37,619 nt of DNA from a virus: the IMG/VR virus record IMGVR_UViG_3300037529_000004, positions 1-37,619 of that record; one strand, given 5' to 3'. Of this stretch, positions 1 to 6,498 are shown piece by piece. Below the pieces are notes generated by a model. That model saw only the letters and a program-made list of their open reading frames with translations, was not told where the DNA came from and searched no databases. Numbering within the stretch: position 1 is the stretch's first letter; each line of letters starts with the position of its first letter. The position numbers and the translations under genes are program-made.

Positions 1-23
1 CCACCCAAGGATTGCGAACGGCA

Positions 24-407
24 CTATGCGTCTTTTCTTCTATTAGGCCAGCCATCTAAACCACAACCCAGCGTCACATTGAGTTGTTTTGCACGATGAT
101 CGTGTGTACCGCGCCATTTGTCCGAATGCCGGCGGTTATCGCACGACGCACAAAGCACGCGAAGGTTATCCAAGATTAGCGCGAGATGCGGATGGGTGCG
201 GACGGGTTGGATGTGGTCAACGCGGGATGTGCCGAGTTTGCGCACGGATGCGCCGCACTGCGTGCAGCGGTAGCCGTCGCGGCGCAGCGCGAGGCGGCGG
301 GCGGTGCGCCACTGTGGGCTGCGGTAAAAGCGGTAAAGCGCGCTATCAACAATCTGGCCGAGTTTATCAAGCCGCGGCGTGCGGTATGCGCGATGTGCCT
401 GCGTCAT
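24..407 (-). CDS. HNH endonuclease (packaging-associated type)
   Basis: A 127-residue HNH nuclease. Residues 46-94 hold the core: CxxC at C48/C51, the DH pair at D64-H65, N81 and a second CxxC at C86/C89 with H94, i.e. a zinc-stabilised beta-beta-alpha metal fold. The preceding RFYRSPQWR motif is typical of the HNH proteins encoded next to phage terminases (HK97 gp74-like), which stimulate terminase cleavage at cos. If the window ends are joined, this gene lies 145 bp upstream of terS on the same strand, exactly that position. The ATG shares a CATG with the ATG of the divergent gene at 406, leaving no room for separate ribosome-binding sites, so one of the two starts may lie further inside. 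Fold assignment is firm; the packaging role rests on family knowledge and inferred circularity. Confidence 0.88.
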   Translation of the reverse strand: MTQAHRAYRTPRLDKLGQIVDSALYRFYRSPQWRTARRLALRRDGYRCTQCGASVRKLGTSRVDHIQPVRTHPHLALILDNLRVLCASCDNRRHSDKWRGTHDHRAKQLNVTLGCGLDGWPNRRKDA

Positions 408-738
408 GAAAATGAAACCCTACATTCTCGCGGCCGTGCTGGCCGTCCTTCCGCTGGCCGCGCAGGCTGAAACGGCAACAGTGCGCTCGGCGTGCCTGCC
501 GAAGCAGGGCTGGCAGATGTGCTATACCGTGGCCGAGACGGCGGCGACGGCGACCTGGGCGATGTGCTTCACCCGCGGCGCGGTGCAGCAGTGCCGCGGC
601 GATCACGTCGATAAGAAAGATCCGAACGCCTCGGTTTCTGATGCGATCGAGAAGACGGCGCGCGAGATCGTGCTAGGGGAACCGCAGGGCGTCACGGTGG
701 ATACCCGCACCGGCGTCAAGGTTCTGCGTGGCCGCTAG
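406..738 (+). CDS. Small secreted Cys-containing protein
   Basis: A 110-residue protein beginning with a textbook Sec signal peptide: MKMK, a hydrophobic stretch (residues 5-18) and an AQA-E cleavage site near residue 20. The mature part is about 90 residues and has four cysteines (in SACLP, QMCYT, AMCFT and QQCRG), compatible with two disulfides in the periplasm. I recognise no family. It stands alone on the plus strand, divergent from the HNH gene with which it shares its start region. A GTG at 379 would add nine residues in front of the signal peptide, so the ATG at 406 (or 412) is preferred. No Shine-Dalgarno is visible. Such isolated secreted phage proteins are often expressed in lysogens and alter the host envelope or exclude other phages; that is inference only. 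Confidence 0.6.
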   Translation: MKMKPYILAAVLAVLPLAAQAETATVRSACLPKQGWQMCYTVAETAATATWAMCFTRGAVQQCRGDHVDKKDPNASVSDAIEKTAREIVLGEPQGVTVDTRTGVKVLRGR

Positions 739-915
739 AATGCCCCATAAATCCCATGCCGTGGCGCGTGGATGGTTGAAGGCATTTTCTGGTCCCCGAC
801 ATAGGGTCACGCATTCAGGCCACTGTACGGGCTTTAAAACGGGTCCGCCCGCCGGGCTGCCAAGCCGTGGCGGACGGTGCGATCGAGTGACAACACTCGA
901 CAGATAAATTATTTC

Positions 916-1476
916 CTAAAAATTCCCGGAGATTGTCAAGCGGAAATGCTCGGCCAACACGCCGAGTGTGCCGAGCAACGTCCCTTTGGCGACCTCCTCG
1001 CGCAGCGGCTTGCCGCCCCAGCCTTCGCGTCTGGCCCATTCGGCGACGGTCATCTCGTTGCCCAGCACATGCCACGCGCAGGAGCCGCACGGGCTGCCCA
1101 TGCCACCGCAGGCGCGGATAGCCTGCCACACCGAGTCGCGGGCACGCTCCACGGCGAGGGCGTTCACCGGCGCGCTGTAGCGCACGTCCCTCGCGAGGTC
1201 GGCGGCGCGCAGACCGTCGTGGTGCGCCAGGCGGAACAGCCGCTGAAACTGCTCGCCAGCCAGGAGCTGCGCCTGGCTGATGGCGCCGCGCTCGTAGAGG
1301 CGCTGCAGCGGCGTCTCGCAGACCCATGGCAGGCCGATACCGCCGTCCACGTCCGCCACGCTGTCGCGCGCCCGGCTGACGGCGCCGTGTTGCAGCCGCT
1401 CCGGCGTCGGCGACAGCAGCGCCATGCCGGCGGCGGCGGCGCGTTTGCTGAGGCGCGATGGCGGGCGGGATTTCAT
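916..1476 (-). CDS. DUF6456-like protein
   Basis: 186 residues. The start at 1476 is preceded by GAGG seven bases upstream and overlaps the stop of the upstream reading frame as ATGA. The first 35 residues are basic and probably disordered. The rest (TPLQRLYERGAISQAQLLAG..., then ARDSVWQAIRACGG, a Cys-containing turn, and EWARREGWGGKPLREEVAKG...LGVLAEHFRL) matches the layout of DUF6456 proteins of alphaproteobacteria and their phages: an initial helix with an aQ..AGe motif, a central helix, and a C-terminal helix-turn-helix-like segment ending in LaxHyrL. Those proteins are thought to bind DNA, but I cannot show this here. It is the last gene of the early minus-strand operon. The 175 bp beyond it contain two inverted repeats (843-849/869-875 and 883-889/894-900) without a U tract. 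Confidence 0.7.
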   Translation of the reverse strand: MKSRPPSRLSKRAAAAGMALLSPTPERLQHGAVSRARDSVADVDGGIGLPWVCETPLQRLYERGAISQAQLLAGEQFQRLFRLAHHDGLRAADLARDVRYSAPVNALAVERARDSVWQAIRACGGMGSPCGSCAWHVLGNEMTVAEWARREGWGGKPLREEVAKGTLLGTLGVLAEHFRLTISGNF

Positions 1477-1835
1477 TCGGCGGCCTCGGCCGGCGGGTCG
1501 GGCGGCATGCGGCGGGCGATGTCGGCAACCAAGGCGGCGACGATCTCGCCGAGCGGACGCAGGCCTTGGTGTTGGGACCAAATGGGGGGTTGGGACCGGG
1601 GTCGGGACCACGGAGACCCGCAGATTTCCTTACTAGGTCCCAACGGTCCCAACGGTCCCAACCTATTTTCTATACACGCGAGAGGGTCGGGGACCTTTCG
1701 CGTATACGGGCGCGCAGACAGGTTGGGACCGTTGGGACCTGCCCAATTTTTACAATGATTTAGGTTGGGACCTAGGTTGGGACCTAGGTTGGGACCGGGG
1801 CTTAGGTTAGGACCATTTTTCGGCGGTATTTCCAC
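1473..1835 (-). CDS. Low-complexity ORF over the GGTTGGGACC repeats; doubtful gene
   Basis: This frame is open from inside the end of the helicase-primase gene to a TGA overlapping the next ATG. Its first 90 codons translate the repeat tract as GPNLGPNL and LGPLGPLGP runs. Only the last 30 residues (LGEIVAALVADIARRM...) look like ordinary protein, a short amphipathic helix. Overlap with the next start suggests translation does pass here, perhaps from one of the TTG codons inside the repeats near 1640-1665. A real product could be a peptide of about 60 residues. Alternatively the whole stretch is non-coding and serves as a repeat-containing replication site. The true start cannot be decided from sequence. 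Confidence 0.3.
   Translation of the reverse strand: MEIPPKNGPNLSPGPNLGPNLGPNLNHCKNWAGPNGPNLSARPYTRKVPDPLACIENRLGPLGPLGPSKEICGSPWSRPRSQPPIWSQHQGLRPLGEIVAALVADIARRMPPDPPAEAAE
1571..1814. repeat. Iteron-like GGTTGGGACC repeat cluster
   Basis: About twelve copies of a 9-10 base unit lie in 244 bp. Plus-oriented copies (GTTGGGACC or one-base variants) start at 1571, 1588, 1601, 1721, 1731, 1763, 1775, 1787 and 1804. Three inverted copies in perfect 9-base tandem (GGTCCCAAC) occupy 1636-1662. The three copies at 1761-1796 form exact 12-base tandem repeats of TAGGTTGGGACC. AT-rich stretches (1663-1675, 1745-1762) lie between blocks. The cluster abuts the stop codon of the helicase-primase gene. 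Short clustered repeats in both orientations next to replication genes resemble replication-origin iterons, and similar GGGAC repeats accompany primase genes in other proteobacterial prophages. The origin role is inference. Confidence 0.75.
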
Positions 1836-3052
1836 TCTCTGTCCCTCCCGTTTCGCGCCCTAAACCGTTCAAAGTCAAGCTGTTTTAGGCAGGCGGCGAC
1901 CCGCATCTGACTTGCGCGGTCGTAATCCTGTTGCTTAAAGCCCAGGTCTCTGAGGCATTCGGCGACCGAAATCTCGTTGCGGGTTCCCACGATGTCCCGA
2001 ATCAGGTCGATCCAGGCATCGCTAGCCTGTCGTTCTTCCTGCACGGCTTTTGCCTGCTTTGTCAGATCGTCGGTGTCGAGCCACCAGACCTCTCCGGCGC
2101 GGTAACAATCGCGCGCCTCGGCCCAGAGCTGATCGCGCACGCCGCGCAGTCCCTCAATGTCGATCGTCCCGCAAGCCACGGGCCAGAACCGGCGCAAGCC
2201 GGTTTCGTCGCGGCCCCATTCGGTTTCGTTGGTCGTGGCGCAGAACACGGTCTGTCGGGCGAGGCGCACGACGGCGCGCCCATAAGGCGGGCGAAAGCGA
2301 TCGTGGGTGCGCGACAGGTACGCCTTAACGCGGGAGACGTCCCGGTGCTTGATCGAATCAAGTTCGGCGATCTCGATGATCCACACGCCCGAAAGCTGCA
2401 TCGCGGCGTCTTTGCTGCCGACCTCGGCGAGTTCGTCCGTGAACCAGTCGCCGCCCAAAATCTTTAGGGCCGACGATTTCAGCGTGCCTTGTTCGCCCTC
2501 GAGCACTAGGAGGCAATCCGCCTTGCAGCCGGGGTCGCAGATCCGTGCTATGGCCGAGATCATCCAGCGGGCGGAAACGGCGCGCATGTAGGCGCTATCC
2601 TCGGCCCCGAGATAGCGCAGGGTCCATGTGTCGAGGCGCTTTGTGCCGTCCCATTCCAGGCTATCGAGATAGGCGCGAACCGGGTGGAATGTGTTTGCGC
2701 TGGCGGTAAGCTCGGCGGCTTGGCGTACGATAGCGGGCGAGACGAAGATTCCGACGTGCTGCATCCATTTGGCGGCGCGCAAATCGTCGATGTCGCTCCA
2801 GTATTGCTGCCGCTGGTGATCCCAGATCTCGTTCGCGAAGGCGTCGAAGGCGAGGCGCCCGGCCCATTCCTCGGACAGACGCAGGGCTGTTTCGGCATTC
2901 GCCATCAGGGCTTTCGGCTTGCCCTCCTGGTTTTTGATCAGCAGGTCTTTCCAGTCGCCGTTGCCGTAATTTCCGGAAGCGACGGGCCGGCGGCTCTTGC
3001 GCTTTTGCGCCGGCCGCGGCGGGATCGGGGACGGCCCCTCAAACACAGGCAT
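1802..3052 (-). CDS. VirE/VapE-family helicase-primase ATPase
   Basis: 416 residues, a VirE (virulence-associated E, PF05272-type) replication ATPase. An N-terminal segment (residues 45-130) leads into the P-loop domain: Walker A GEQGTLKS at about 186-193, Walker B WIIEIAELD at about 224-232, the sensor-like FCATTNE at about 270-276, and an arginine-rich LRRFWPV at the expected arginine-finger position. These are SF3-like ring-helicase features. The protein likely unwinds DNA for phage replication. The start at 3052 has GGAGG seven bases upstream and overlaps the previous gene by 14 bp; an earlier ATG at 3184 lies in the overlapping gene and lacks comparable support. No Toprim or AEP primase motif is visible, so priming may be done by the upstream protein or the host. 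Confidence 0.92.
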   Translation of the reverse strand: MPVFEGPSPIPPRPAQKRKSRRPVASGNYGNGDWKDLLIKNQEGKPKALMANAETALRLSEEWAGRLAFDAFANEIWDHQRQQYWSDIDDLRAAKWMQHVGIFVSPAIVRQAAELTASANTFHPVRAYLDSLEWDGTKRLDTWTLRYLGAEDSAYMRAVSARWMISAIARICDPGCKADCLLVLEGEQGTLKSSALKILGGDWFTDELAEVGSKDAAMQLSGVWIIEIAELDSIKHRDVSRVKAYLSRTHDRFRPPYGRAVVRLARQTVFCATTNETEWGRDETGLRRFWPVACGTIDIEGLRGVRDQLWAEARDCYRAGEVWWLDTDDLTKQAKAVQEERQASDAWIDLIRDIVGTRNEISVAECLRDLGFKQQDYDRASQMRVAACLKQLDFERFRARNGRDREWKYRRKMVLT

Positions 3053-3635
3053 GCGCCGCCTCCACCGTTGGGGCGCGCCAAGGGCAGGCGAGGGCACGGC
3101 GCAGGGTGCGGGCGTGCGCTTCGTCGGCGGCGACAAGACCGCCCAGGCAACCGGCCAGGATCGGATATTGGTCGGCGGGTTCATCGGACAGCAGCACCAG
3201 CCCGCTGCGGCCGGCGCGCAGCCAGTCGAGCGCCGAGCGGTGTATAAGCACCGCCTCCGGCTCTAGGTACTGCGGCTCGATACAGCCGAGCCACGTCGCG
3301 GCACCGACGCGCAGAGCCATCTGCTCCGGCGCGCTCGGGTGCCAGGCGACGAGATCGACGATAGGCCCCCACTGCGAGAAGATGCGCGGTCGGCGCGATT
3401 GCGGGGTTGTGCCCCTCTCCAGCCGCACCGGCGTCACAACGACGACATCACCGTTCGGCGCAGGCGCATAAAGACCATTGCTGATCGAGACGCGCTCGAT
3501 GCCGCACAGCCCGCGGTGGCCGTCGATGTCGCGCGCGTCGATGCCGAGATCGATCAGCGCGGCGCGGTAGTCGGCATCGAGACGGCCCGCGGCGGCGCGC
3601 ATTTCCGCGCGCAAATCAATCGGTTTCTCAGGCAA
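3039..3635 (-). CDS. Phage replication-module protein of unknown function
   Basis: 198 residues. I choose the TTG at 3635 because GGAGG lies six bases before it; reading back to an ATG at 3761 would translate the structured leader. The N-terminus is a helix (PEKPIDLRAEMRAAAGRL...). The body has beta-strand segments around GDVVVVTPVRL, IVDLVAWHP and RVGAATWLGCIEPQY, then HRSALDWLRAGRSGLVLLSDEPAD and a final helix pair. The SGLVLLSDE-like strand recalls Rossmann or Toprim-type folds, but no catalytic motif can be assigned. Similar proteins sit directly before VirE helicase genes in other alphaproteobacterial phages, so a primase accessory role is possible. It overlaps the helicase-primase by 14 bp, which suggests coupled translation. 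Confidence 0.7.
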   Translation of the reverse strand: MPEKPIDLRAEMRAAAGRLDADYRAALIDLGIDARDIDGHRGLCGIERVSISNGLYAPAPNGDVVVVTPVRLERGTTPQSRRPRIFSQWGPIVDLVAWHPSAPEQMALRVGAATWLGCIEPQYLEPEAVLIHRSALDWLRAGRSGLVLLSDEPADQYPILAGCLGGLVAADEAHARTLRRALACPWRAPTVEAAHACV

Positions 3636-3748
3636 TCGGGGCCTCCATCGGGTTGCACGAAACCCGTTCGGAAGCGGCCCGATGAAGGCGCACCTCGCCT
3701 GTGGCGTGATGACACGCTTGCTTTTCGCGGCGAGATGGGGAAATCTCA

Positions 3749-3991
3749 GGGTTGCAGCCACTGAGTTTCGTCGGCTTCTCGCCGGATATCAGACCCGCCT
3801 TCCGAGGCGGGTTTGTTATTTCCGCGTTCAGCGTGGCGCATCTGCGCGCCGTGCGCAAGGCGCCCGTGGCAAGAATCGGGCTTGCGAAAATCGGCGCGCT
3901 GTGCGAGGGAATGGTGGCGGTGGCGACACCGAGTTCCCTCGGCCTTTGCGCCGATATGCACAGCCCCGATTCCAGCCGGGGCTTTGCTATT
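3749..3991 (-). ncRNA. Structured leader with two copies of a double-hairpin repeat
   Basis: The 413 bp between 3636 and 4049 hold no convincing gene but two homologous 72-73 nt units on the minus strand: A at 3991-3919 and B at 3820-3749, starting 171 nt apart. Each runs AATARCAAA, then a 7-bp GC hairpin (A: AGCCCCG/CGGGGCT at 3983-3962; B: ACCCGCC/GGCGGGT at 3812-3793), an ATATC box, a second small stem (A: TCGGC/GCCGA; B: CGGC/GCCG), then GRAACTC and a GTG-rich tail. The stems differ in sequence but keep their pairing, which is compensatory change. The tails of A (GGTGTCGCCAC) and B (GTGGCTGCAACC) are partly complementary. This layout, a repeated structured leader before a primase operon, resembles P4 CI / P1 C4 antisense immunity RNAs. 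The identity is not proven. Confidence 0.5.
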
Positions 3992-4049
3992 CTGGGATCT
4001 CTCTCCCATAGCGCCGGCACGATTGCCGGGTGCGGCCCGCGCAAGTCGT

Positions 4050-4262
4050 TCATGGCGGCCCCCGCCGCACGCCGATCTGATGATTGCGCTCGGCCAGCAG
4101 ATGCCGCAGCCCGGCCGCCAGCAGCTCCCCCGCGAGTTGCAGACAGCGCAGCGGCGCCAGCAGCACGATCGTCGGCGGGCCGTCGGGCGCGGCGTAGGCG
4201 TGGAGCTGGATGCTGACGCCGTCCACCACGATCGCCCGGCTGCCCGGCTGCGGGTCGCTCAA
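4050..4262 (-). CDS. Small conserved-looking phage protein
   Basis: 70 residues, probably starting at the TTG at 4262, which overlaps the stop of the upstream PEP-CTERM gene (TTGA) and so is likely read by translational coupling. The sequence has a beta-hairpin-like start (SRAIVVDGVSIQLHAYAAPDG) followed by IVLLAPLRCLQLAGELLAAGLRHLL, an amphipathic rather than membrane-spanning helix, and a basic tail. I do not recognise a characterised family. It is the last gene before the long structured leader. Good coding character and the overlap support it as real; no function can be proposed. Confidence 0.6.
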   Translation of the reverse strand: MSDPQPGSRAIVVDGVSIQLHAYAAPDGPPTIVLLAPLRCLQLAGELLAAGLRHLLAERNHQIGVRRGPP

Positions 4263-4984
4263 ACGCCGCGCCGCCGCCGGACGATGCCAAACCCGAGCAG
4301 CGCCGCGCCCAACAGCGCCAGCGAGCCCGGCTCAAGGACGGCGAGCTGTGGCTTGATCTCAGACTCGCCACGGCTCAAGAGCGACGCGCCGGGCTGTAGC
4401 GTCCCGCTTGCGGTAAGGGTCATGCTGAAAAGCGCGCCGTCTGTTGTCGCGCCGGAATCATCAAAAGAAAATGATTGCGAACGGGCGAGCGTCTGCGTTG
4501 CGGTGAATGTGTCGAGAACATTCCCTGGGAGATCGTTGAATGTCTCGGCGCCTTGTGCGTTTGACGGATCGTTCAGCCATTGATATGTCACGGTCGAGCC
4601 TGTGACAGCGCCGTTAAATGTCCCCGATCCGCTAACAAAAAATTGATTGATCGGGCCAAGAAAATCGGTGTCGCCAACAGTGAACGTGATGTCAACCGGT
4701 GTGGTGTTATTGTTGATAACGCTCAGACTAGATGTCGTGATCGTGTTGTCGCCGCCTTTGGTCGAAGCGCTGATCTGGCCGTTGACGGAGACGCCGTTGA
4801 TGGTCTGATCGGCGAGCTGCAAGATGCCAACCGTGCTGTTCGTATCGCAGGCGGAGTTGTTGTCCACGCACGTCGCCGTGGTGCCGCCGACATTGTAGGA
4901 AACCATCAGCTCGGCACTTGCCGGCGCCGCAGAAATAAGCGCGGCGAGGCTGGCAACGGCCGCTTGTATAATTGTGTTACGCAT
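4259..4984 (-). CDS. PEP-CTERM sorted surface protein (phage cargo gene)
   Basis: 241 residues. The start at 4984 has a perfect AGGAGG five bases upstream. Residues 1-24 are a signal peptide ending in ASA. The mature region is Ser/Thr/Asn/Gly-rich with alternating beta-strand character (TITTSSLSVINNNT, GTFNGAVTGSTVTYQW), typical of PEP-CTERM proteins, and has two cysteines near its N-terminus. The C-terminus is a complete sorting signal: the EPGS motif, a hydrophobic helix (LALLGAALLGFGIV) and an RRRR cluster. In hosts with exosortase (EpsH) this tail is processed for export to the surface or extracellular matrix. The gene lies between nuclease and primase genes, 13 bp after one gene and overlapping the next, so it is transcribed with early replication genes. 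It looks more AT-rich than its neighbours, which suggests host origin. Confidence 0.9.
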   Translation of the reverse strand: MRNTIIQAAVASLAALISAAPASAELMVSYNVGGTTATCVDNNSACDTNSTVGILQLADQTINGVSVNGQISASTKGGDNTITTSSLSVINNNTTPVDITFTVGDTDFLGPINQFFVSGSGTFNGAVTGSTVTYQWLNDPSNAQGAETFNDLPGNVLDTFTATQTLARSQSFSFDDSGATTDGALFSMTLTASGTLQPGASLLSRGESEIKPQLAVLEPGSLALLGAALLGFGIVRRRRGV

Positions 4985-4997
4985 GGGTTCCTCCTGG

Positions 4998-5189
4998 TTA
5001 AAAAGGCTGCTCCGGGTCGTCGGCGCGCGGATCATCGGCGCGGACGAATTGGCACTTGAGCAGGCGGGCCAATAAGTCTTCCTGGACCTCGGGCGTTTGC
5101 TCGCCGCCGGCCTCGAGCAGCTCGAAATGCGCGGCGAGGTCATTGATCAACTGTTCATCCATCAGATAGAAAAGCTTTTGCCGCCTCAC
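4998..5189 (-). CDS. Small acidic helical protein
   Basis: 63 residues from a GTG at 5189 that overlaps the stop of the nuclease gene (GTGA) and has GAGG six bases upstream; an internal ATG at 5162 lacks such a site. The sequence MDEQLINDLAAHFELLEAGGEQTPEVQEDLLARLLKC is almost wholly helical and acidic, with a polar ADDPRADDPEQPF tail. No family recognised. Placement and overlap indicate a true operon member; it might be a small regulator or binding partner, but nothing in the sequence shows which. Confidence 0.55.
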   Translation of the reverse strand: MRRQKLFYLMDEQLINDLAAHFELLEAGGEQTPEVQEDLLARLLKCQFVRADDPRADDPEQPF

Positions 5190-5860
5190 GATTGGCCTCG
5201 CCTTCGCGGTGAAAACAAATGCGCGTGCAAGGGAGGAAGATCCTCCCCAAATTGTACCCGGCGGCCAATCTCGCGCACCGCCTGCGAGTACGATCCGGCC
5301 GCGTCGGCTTCGAGTTCGGCTTGTGTAAGCGCTTCGCGCAGGGCCGTGATGACCGGTGTCTCGGTGGCTTTCTCTTTCAAAGGAATTTTGTGCCGGCGCA
5401 ACGCTCCGAGAAACTCACCGAGGCTCTCGCACGTCTCGACCCAGCAGCCGGCGAGCTTCAACAGGCGCTGTGCTTCGGCCTGTCGCAGTTCGTGCGCGGT
5501 ATATTTGTGGGTGCGGGCCTTAGCGCGAGACCACCCGGGCCGCTTGAGTTCGATAAAGCCGCACCTTCCGTTGTACACGACAACAAAATCCGGAATGCCG
5601 GGCAATATGCCCATGCGGTGGGCTTCTATTTTTTGCCACGTCCCGGTCCGCTCGTTGCGGATATGCGCCGCCAGGGCACCCGGTCCCAAACCCACTTTCC
5701 TCAAATATTCCGCGACCTGCAGGTGCACCGCCCGCTCGCTCGGCAGCGGCCGGCGCTGTCTGCCCGGCCCCGGAGCCGCGCCGCCGCGACCCCCCACGGC
5801 GGACAACGCCGGATCTCGACCGGGCCGGGCAGCAGGAGGAGGGCGATCGGTGCGGGTCAT
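5186..5860 (-). CDS. VRR-NUC domain nuclease
   Basis: 224 residues. The start at 5860 overlaps the upstream stop as ATGA. A basic, proline-rich N-terminus (1-42) precedes a PD-(D/E)XK fold: helix ERAVHLQVAEYLRK, then GIPDFVVVYNGRCGFIELKRP, where D91 (in GIPD), E104 and K106 (in ELK) form the catalytic motif, and the LRQAEAQRLLKLAGCWVETC segment that closes VRR-NUC domains. This family cleaves branched or flapped DNA, for example Holliday junction resolvase-like phage enzymes. The roughly 80-residue C-terminal extension, helical with a basic end, is not part of the core. The enzyme likely resolves replication or recombination intermediates before packaging. Confidence 0.88.
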   Translation of the reverse strand: MTRTDRPPPAARPGRDPALSAVGGRGGAAPGPGRQRRPLPSERAVHLQVAEYLRKVGLGPGALAAHIRNERTGTWQKIEAHRMGILPGIPDFVVVYNGRCGFIELKRPGWSRAKARTHKYTAHELRQAEAQRLLKLAGCWVETCESLGEFLGALRRHKIPLKEKATETPVITALREALTQAELEADAAGSYSQAVREIGRRVQFGEDLPPLHAHLFSPRRRGQS

Positions 5861-6498
5861 GCGGCAATCTCGGCGAGGAAGGCGGCGCGCTCCTCGGGCG
5901 AAGCCTTTTTCCACGCCCGCCGTAACTTCGTGAGCGGCAGTGCGTCTACTTTGATTCCGGCGGCTCGGGCGGCGGCGGTCGGCGTCTTGAACTCTCCGCG
6001 CTCGTAGGCGGCGAGGATCTCGGGGTGATCACGCGCGAGACGGCGAAGCAGGTAGGACGCGCTGTTGCCCTGCCTAAATCTAATTACGACGTAATTGGAT
6101 TTAGTGCCGCCCCGACCAGGACTGACGTTCTCATCCGCAATCACCCTTTCGGCGTCGGCCGTGCACCCCTGCAACTGCCGCACCAGCGGATGAGCTTCGC
6201 CCTTATAGGCCGCGATCAGCTTCGCGACGCTGACGCAATCAACTCCAGCCGCATAGCGAAGGTATTTGTCCGGCGATCGACACGGCCGCCCTTCCGGGAA
6301 TACATTCCACGGCTTCGGATCCCCGGCTTCCAACGCCATCTTGACCAATGGAATGAGCCGATCGACACCGTGCTGCTCGGTGGTCTCGACCGCGTTCAAG
6401 ATCCTCAGCCCCAGCCGTTCCGCCCATGCGGGCGTTCCGGCCGGAACCGCTTCAAGCGGACCCAGCATCGGGGGATACTGATGTCGCTCAAAGCTCAT
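5857..6498 (-). CDS. Phage protein with ParB-like C-terminal motif
   Basis: 213 residues. The start at 6498 overlaps the helicase stop as ATGA; an ATG three codons earlier is possible. The N-terminal half is a helical region of the kind seen in uncharacterised phage proteins (RLGLRILNAVETTEQHG..., KYLRYAAGVDCVSVAKLI). The C-terminal part, SASYLLRRLARDHPEILAAYERGEFKTP then TAAARAAGI, matches the LxRxxPdLxxxVxxGExxxxAAAxeAG motif common to phage ParB-like DNA-binding proteins and is probably a helix-turn-helix. A central GRGGTKSN linker separates the two. It sits between helicase and nuclease genes, so a role in early DNA transactions is likely. Whether it recognises the parS palindrome at 13283 is an open question. 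Confidence 0.6.
   Translation of the reverse strand: MSFERHQYPPMLGPLEAVPAGTPAWAERLGLRILNAVETTEQHGVDRLIPLVKMALEAGDPKPWNVFPEGRPCRSPDKYLRYAAGVDCVSVAKLIAAYKGEAHPLVRQLQGCTADAERVIADENVSPGRGGTKSNYVVIRFRQGNSASYLLRRLARDHPEILAAYERGEFKTPTAAARAAGIKVDALPLTKLRRAWKKASPEERAAFLAEIAA

Noticed and set aside
883-900. TCGAGTG/CACTCGA hairpin as terminator of the early operon
   Set aside because: No U tract follows in the minus direction, so an intrinsic terminator is not supported.
1636-1662. GGTCCCAAC tandem repeats as a CRISPR array
   Set aside because: Units are 9 bases with no spacers, and no cas genes are present.
877-1758. Long plus-strand frame (293 codons) across the DUF6456 gene
   Set aside because: It lies opposite a gene with good Shine-Dalgarno and overlap signals, is rich in Ala/Arg/His of the kind made by antisense of GC-rich genes, and has no recognisable motif.
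3793-3983. The two GC hairpins as plus-strand intrinsic terminators
   Set aside because: They are followed by TTTG-TATT on the plus strand, but no plus-strand gene ends there, U tracts are short, and both belong to a larger repeated structure on the minus strand.
3746-4009. 87-codon minus-strand frame across the leader (possible Ash-like protein)
   Set aside because: The translation follows the hairpin repeats, lacks a ribosome-binding site and shows no protein-like conservation between the two repeat copies, which conserve RNA boxes instead.
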